Shown here: piece by piece, positions 5,934 to 8,396 of the stretch
How positions within the stretch are numbered: position 1 is the first letter of the stretch
Layout: each line of letters starts with the position of its first letter
Origin: Candidatus Muproteobacteria bacterium RIFCSPHIGHO2_01_FULL_65_16
GTDB lineage: Bacteria > Pseudomonadota > Gammaproteobacteria > Acidiferrobacterales > Sulfurifustaceae
DNA: 8,396 nucleotides
Direction: 5' to 3'
NCBI GenBank assembly: GCA_001785175.1
Contig: MFSY01000047.1
Coordinates: 1-8,396, forward strand
Notes under the pieces: generated by a model
Seen by the model: only the letters and a program-made list of their open reading frames with translations
Databases searched by the model: none
What the model was told of the DNA's origin: nothing
Translations under genes and position numbers: made by a program

Positions 5934-6349
5934 ACTATCTGCTGGATACCGACACCTGTATTTATCTGATGACCGACCGCGAACCGCGGCGGCGGGCGAA
6001 CATCCTGGCGCATCTGGAAGCGCTGCGATCGGATGAAATCGCCCACCTCTCCAGTATCACCGTGATGGAACTGAGCTACGGCGCGCACAAGGGCCGCTGG
6101 AGCAAGGCCAATACCGAGCTGCTGGAGCAATTCTTGCTGGATTTCGCCATCGCGTCCTTCGATGAAATGGCAGCCCGCATCGGCGGCGCCCTGCGCGCCG
6201 CCCTGGAGAAAAAAGGCAAACCGATCGGCCCCCTGGATACGCTGATCGCCGCCCACGCCTTGGGCTTGGGGGCTGTTCTGGTGACTAACAATACGCGTGA
6301 ATTTTCCCGCGCCCCCGGCCTAAAAGTGCAAAACTGGGCGGCCGGCTGA
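5921..6349 (+). CDS. vapC: VapC-type PIN-domain ribonuclease toxin
   Basis: A magnesium-dependent RNase toxin. Known VapCs cut initiator tRNA, other tRNAs or the 23S sarcin-ricin loop; the target cannot be read from sequence. 142 residues. The PIN acidic set is complete: Asp9 (LLDTD), Glu50 (VMELSYGA), Asp106 (GPLDTLIAAHAL), and the VTNNTREFSR turn (Asn123/Asn124 region) before the final GLKVQNW strand. It therefore looks active. Two starts are possible: ATG 5921, behind GATGAG and used here, or ATG 5930, which gives the classical ATGA overlap with the vapB stop and starts at MNYLLDTD. The pair is neutralised by the upstream VapB and is co-transcribed with it. Confidence 0.93.
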   Translation: MAAMNYLLDTDTCIYLMTDREPRRRANILAHLEALRSDEIAHLSSITVMELSYGAHKGRWSKANTELLEQFLLDFAIASFDEMAARIGGALRAALEKKGKPIGPLDTLIAAHALGLGAVLVTNNTREFSRAPGLKVQNWAAG

Positions 6350-6394
6350 GCCGTCTTACTTTCGCAGCGACGACGCCCATTGACCAAGGCTCGG

Positions 6395-6420
6395 TTGAAC
6401 CGTCGGCGCTGTGTCAAAAT
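6395..6420 (+). promoter_or_regulatory. Weak promoter candidate ahead of hemL
   Basis: TTGAAC (6395-6400) precedes an extended -10-like TGTCAAAAT (6412-6420), with a short 14-bp spacing. hemL lies about 100 bp after vapC and about 850 bp from thiE, so it probably needs its own promoter. No better match was found by eye in 6350-6451. Confidence 0.25.
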
Positions 6421-6451
6421 ACCTCTCTTTTTCCATCCCACAGGACAACGC

Positions 6452-7732
6452 ATGAGCCAGTCGCAGGAGCTTTTTAACCGGGCCAAACAACACATCCCCG
6501 GCGGCGTGAACTCGCCCGTGCGCGCCTTCAAGGGCGTCGGCGGCGAGCCGGTGTTCTTCGCCCGCGGCAAGGGCGCGTATCTCTGGGACGAGGACGGCAG
6601 GAAGTACATTGATTACGTCGGCTCCTGGGGACCGATGATCCTCGGGCATGCGCACCCCAAGGTGCTGGCCGCGGTCAAGGAAACGGCGGCGAAGGGCCTG
6701 AGTTTCGGCGCACCCACGCGCATCGAAATCGAGATGGCGGAGCTGATCTGTTCGATCGTGCCTTCGATCGAGAAGGTGCGGATGGTGAGCTCCGGCACCG
6801 AGGCCACGATGAGCGCCATTCGGCTCGCGCGCGGCTTCACCGGGCGCGACAAGATCGTCAAGTTCGAGGGTTGCTATCACGGCCACGCCGACTCGCTGCT
6901 GGTGAAGGCCGGCTCCGGGGCGCTGACCCTGGGCGTGCCGACCTCGCCCGGCGTGCCGGCGGAGCTCGCGGCGCACACGCTCACGCTCGAGTACAACAAC
7001 ATCGAGCCGGCCGACGAGCTGTTCAAAAAGCTCGGGCGCGAGATCGCGTGCGTGATCGTGGAGCCGGTGGCCGGCAACATGAACTGCGTGCCGCCGGTCG
7101 CGGGCTTTCTCCAGGGCCTGCGCGCGCTGTGCGACGCCCATGGGGCGCTGCTCATTTTCGACGAGGTGATGACCGGGTTTCGCGTCGGCCTGCACGGGGC
7201 CCAGGGGCTTTATGGAATAAAGCCGGATCTCACCACCCTCGGCAAGGTGATCGGCGGCGGGCTGCCGGTCGGGGCCTTCGGCGGGCGCGCCGAGGTCATG
7301 GACCGCATCGCCCCGGACGGCCCGGTGTATCAGGCCGGGACGCTGTCGGGCAACCCGGTGGCGCTGGCCGCGGGGCTGGCGACGCTGAAAGAGATCGCGC
7401 GCACGGGGTTCTTCGAAAAACTCTCGGCCACGACCACGGCCCTGGCCGAGGGGCTCAGGGAGCGCGCGCGCCTCGCCGGCGTTCCCCTGGCGGTCCAGGC
7501 GGTGGGCGGAATGTTCGGGATCTTTTTCACGCGCGAGCAGCGCGTCACGCGCTTTTCCCAGGTCATGGCCTGCGACGGCGAGCGCTTCAAGAAATTTTTT
7601 CACGGGATGCTGCGCGCCGGCGTGTATCTCGCGCCGTCGGCGTACGAGGCGGGGTTCGTGTCCGCGGCCCACAGCGCGAAAGACATCGCCAGGACTCTGG
7701 ACAAGGCGGAGGCGGTGTTGAAAAAACTTTAG
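6452..7732 (+). CDS. hemL: Glutamate-1-semialdehyde 2,1-aminomutase
   Basis: A PLP enzyme that turns glutamate-1-semialdehyde into 5-aminolevulinate, the second step of the C5 tetrapyrrole pathway, in the cytoplasm. 426 residues, exactly the usual length. Signatures: [13 protein letters not shown] (14-26), [16 protein letters not shown] (113-128, PLP phosphate loop), GCYHGHAD (140-147), [13 protein letters not shown] (203-215), DEVMTGFR (237-244, the PLP-binding Asp), and [17 protein letters not shown] with the Schiff-base lysine Lys265. The start ATG 6452 gives family-standard MSQSQELF and has CAGGA 6 nt upstream; an upstream in-frame extension is rejected. It provides the entry to the pathway that hemH finishes. 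Separation from thiE by vapBC is unusual for this neighbourhood. Confidence 0.98.
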   Translation: MSQSQELFNRAKQHIPGGVNSPVRAFKGVGGEPVFFARGKGAYLWDEDGRKYIDYVGSWGPMILGHAHPKVLAAVKETAAKGLSFGAPTRIEIEMAELICSIVPSIEKVRMVSSGTEATMSAIRLARGFTGRDKIVKFEGCYHGHADSLLVKAGSGALTLGVPTSPGVPAELAAHTLTLEYNNIEPADELFKKLGREIACVIVEPVAGNMNCVPPVAGFLQGLRALCDAHGALLIFDEVMTGFRVGLHGAQGLYGIKPDLTTLGKVIGGGLPVGAFGGRAEVMDRIAPDGPVYQAGTLSGNPVALAAGLATLKEIARTGFFEKLSATTTALAEGLRERARLAGVPLAVQAVGGMFGIFFTREQRVTRFSQVMACDGERFKKFFHGMLRAGVYLAPSAYEAGFVSAAHSAKDIARTLDKAEAVLKKL

Positions 7733-7754
7733 AACCCCAAACAATAAAGAAAAT

Positions 7755-7832
7755 AACCGCCAAGACGCCAAGGTCGCCAAGTAAAGACTATCTTTTTAGA
7801 GAAAACTTGGCGTTCTTGGCGCCTTGGCGGTT
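7755..7832. repeat. Interrupted palindrome made of CGCCAAG repeats
   Basis: Two 28-bp arms (7755-7782 and 7805-7832) are inverted copies with three mismatches, separated by a 22-bp AT-rich loop. Each arm holds three CGCCAAG units at 8- and 9-bp spacing (7758, 7766, 7775; on the other strand 7823-7829, 7815-7821, 7806-7812). It lies 23 bp after hemL and before the converging terminator. Similar CGCCAAG-rich intergenic palindromes are dispersed in many proteobacterial genomes, as far as I recall. It may act as a 3'-end structure for hemL mRNA; the T-rich stretch after it could help termination. Confidence 0.8.
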
Positions 7833-7862
7833 CAAAATCGTATTCGTTTTGTTAGAGGCTAG

Positions 7863-7895
7863 AAATAAAAAGGGCCGGGAAGTCACTCCCGGCCC
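7863..7895 (-). terminator. Rho-independent terminator of the 78-residue gene
   Basis: On the minus strand, GGGCCGGGA (7895-7887) pairs perfectly with TCCCGGCCC (7880-7872) around a 6-nt loop, followed directly by TTTTTATTT. It begins 25 bp after the stop codon of the minus-strand gene at 7920. The T-tract is on this side only, so it points left and marks that gene as a monocistronic or last-cistron unit. Confidence 0.85.
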
Positions 7896-7919
7896 CGCGT
7901 GCCCCCACAACAATTCGGT

Positions 7920-8156
7920 TCAGCTGACGAGGATATTGGTCGCGGCGAAGCGGACGGTGGCCACCTGCGGACGCACGGCCTCGTCGGTCAGGGCGATGTC
8001 CACGCCCAGTATCGTCACCACGTCGTTATGATCGCGCACACCCGGCAGCTCTTCGCGCAGGTAGCTGTAGTGGGTCTCGTTCATGTAGACCAGATTCGGC
8101 CGGCGGCCGTAATCCCGTTCGTAGGTTCTAACCAGACTGACGATGTGGCTGAGCAT
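7920..8156 (-). CDS. Small hypothetical protein, 78 residues, under sigma54 control
   Basis: I do not recognise a named family. It starts at ATG 8156 with a strong AAGGA site 8-9 nt upstream. The protein is soluble, with no signal peptide or membrane segment. It begins with an amphipathic helix (MLSHIVSLVRTYERDYGRR), followed by PNLVYMNETHYSYLREEL, a strand-like VVTILGVDIALTDEAV and VATVRFA at the end. This alternation suggests a compact alpha/beta fold. The phrases NLVYMN and ILGVDIAL recall short conserved proteins in sulfur-oxidising gammaproteobacteria, but this is a loose impression. A clear -24/-12 promoter (8212-8227) and a strong intrinsic terminator (7863-7895) bracket it, so it is probably a single-gene transcript induced by an enhancer-binding activator. 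Its function is unknown. Confidence 0.85.
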   Translation of the reverse strand: MLSHIVSLVRTYERDYGRRPNLVYMNETHYSYLREELPGVRDHNDVVTILGVDIALTDEAVRPQVATVRFAATNILVS

Positions 8157-8170
8157 TGTCTTTTTCCTTC

Positions 8171-8184
8171 GCCCCTCGCGGGGC
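8171..8184 (-). other. Small GC hairpin in the leader of the 78-residue gene
   Basis: GCCCC (8171-8175) and GGGGC (8180-8184) form a 5-bp stem with a 4-nt loop, just upstream of the ribosome-binding site on the minus-strand leader. It may be chance in GC-rich DNA, or may affect mRNA stability. Confidence 0.3.
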
Positions 8185-8211
8185 CCAGAAACCGTCGCTT
8201 ACCTTGATATG

Positions 8212-8227
8212 AGCAACACTCGTGCCA
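8212..8227 (-). promoter_or_regulatory. Sigma54 (RpoN) -24/-12 promoter
   Basis: The minus strand reads TGGCACG, AGTG, TTGCT (8227-8212), matching the consensus TGGCACG-N4-TTGCW at every fixed base, preceded by GC. The predicted transcript start is near 8201, leaving a leader of about 45 nt before ATG 8156. RpoN promoters need an AAA+ activator bound upstream; none is encoded in this window, since the membrane regulator at 1077-2657 lacks that domain. Confidence 0.85.
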
Positions 8228-8242
8228 GCCCGTGAAATTGAA

Positions 8243-8254
8243 TAACTTATTGAA
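8243..8254 (-). promoter_or_regulatory. IHF-site-like sequence upstream of the sigma54 promoter
   Basis: TTCAATAAGTTA on the minus strand fits the TCAA-N4-TTR core of the IHF consensus WATCAANNNNTTR but misses the first two positions. It is centred about 47 bp upstream of the predicted start, in an AT-rich patch, where DNA bending often helps an activator touch RpoN polymerase. It is short and degenerate, hence tentative. Confidence 0.3.
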
Positions 8255-8396
8255 CCGGAACGCTTTTAGATGATAATGATTCCTGCCTGGCGCGGCGGGC
8301 CTCCGCGGGGGACGAAATCGTGGATGGGGGCGTGTCAAATAGCGTCACCTGGCGCCGCGCGCTGACGACCCGATCGCGCCGGTGAAAGTAGCAATG
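8247..8396 (-). CDS. Probable C-terminal end of an unidentified protein (cut by right edge)
   Basis: One minus-strand frame is open from the window edge to a TAA at 8247-8249, 49 codons. About 80 per cent of the first 38 codons end in G or C, as in the real genes here; the other two minus frames stop within 20 codons. The visible part includes FHRRDRVVSARRQVTLFDTP, then a Ser/Ala/Arg-rich tail. I recognise no domain. If real, it ends 19 bp before the sigma54 promoter of the 78-residue gene and runs in the same direction. The last ten codons are AT-rich, so the true extent is uncertain. Confidence 0.4.
   Translation of the reverse strand, partial: HCYFHRRDRVVSARRQVTLFDTPPSTISSPAEARRARQESLSSKSVPVQ

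Noticed and set aside
6356..7780. 474-codon open frame on the minus strand opposite hemL
   Set aside because: It is antisense to a full-length, motif-complete hemL, its composition is arginine/histidine-rich, and no family is recognisable. It arises from high GC.
7755..7832. CRISPR-like array from repeated CGCCAAG
   Set aside because: Units are 7 bp at 8-9 bp spacing with inverted arms; there are no 20-40 bp spacers and no cas genes.
6871..8031. 386-codon plus-strand frame overlapping hemL
   Set aside because: Out-of-frame reading of hemL; the translation is arginine/glycine-rich and lacks any domain.
8266..8284. Second Fur-box-like GATGATAATGAT near the right edge
   Set aside because: Only about 11 of 19 positions match, it probably lies within the end of a coding frame, and it is not placed over a sigma70 promoter.

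Overview
The window is GC-rich, densely packed bacterial chromosome. The arrangement hemH-thiD-thiE-(vapBC)-hemL, a perfect-looking sigma54 promoter and REP-like intergenic hairpins all point to a gammaproteobacterium. I cannot fix a genus from the sequence alone.

Layout, left to right. (1) A thiolase-fold ketosynthase, cut by the left edge (2-994, +). It looks more like the OleA/PpyS class of acyl-CoA-condensing enzymes than housekeeping FabH. (2) A 526-residue membrane regulator (1077-2657, +) with about seven transmembrane segments, a GAF-like region, a coiled coil and a C-terminal Fis-type helix-turn-helix. It has no histidine kinase core and no AAA+ domain. (3) A short REP-like hairpin, then a convergent small gene of unknown function (2714-3058, -). 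(4) A divergent promoter region, then a tightly overlapping operon: hemH (ferrochelatase), thiD (HMP/HMP-P kinase) and thiE (thiamine phosphate synthase). (5) A vapBC toxin-antitoxin pair with its own promoter and an inverted-repeat operator candidate, sitting between thiE and hemL. (6) hemL (glutamate-1-semialdehyde aminotransferase). (7) A 78-bp interrupted palindrome built from repeats of CGCCAAG, then a Rho-independent terminator pointing left. (8) A 78-residue gene of unknown function (7920-8156, -) behind a textbook -24/-12 promoter. (9) At the right edge, an open minus-strand frame that is probably the C-terminal end of another gene.

How the genes work together. hemL acts early in tetrapyrrole synthesis and hemH at the last step of protoheme synthesis. 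thiD and thiE supply and join the pyrimidine half of thiamine phosphate. This is core cofactor metabolism into which a mobile-type toxin-antitoxin cassette has been placed. The accessory part is the left end: an OleA/PpyS-like condensing enzyme directly followed by a membrane-embedded one-component regulator suggests, as inference only, a synthase/sensor pair for a fatty-acid-derived signal. That pair and the sigma54-driven small gene are the least explained parts of the window.
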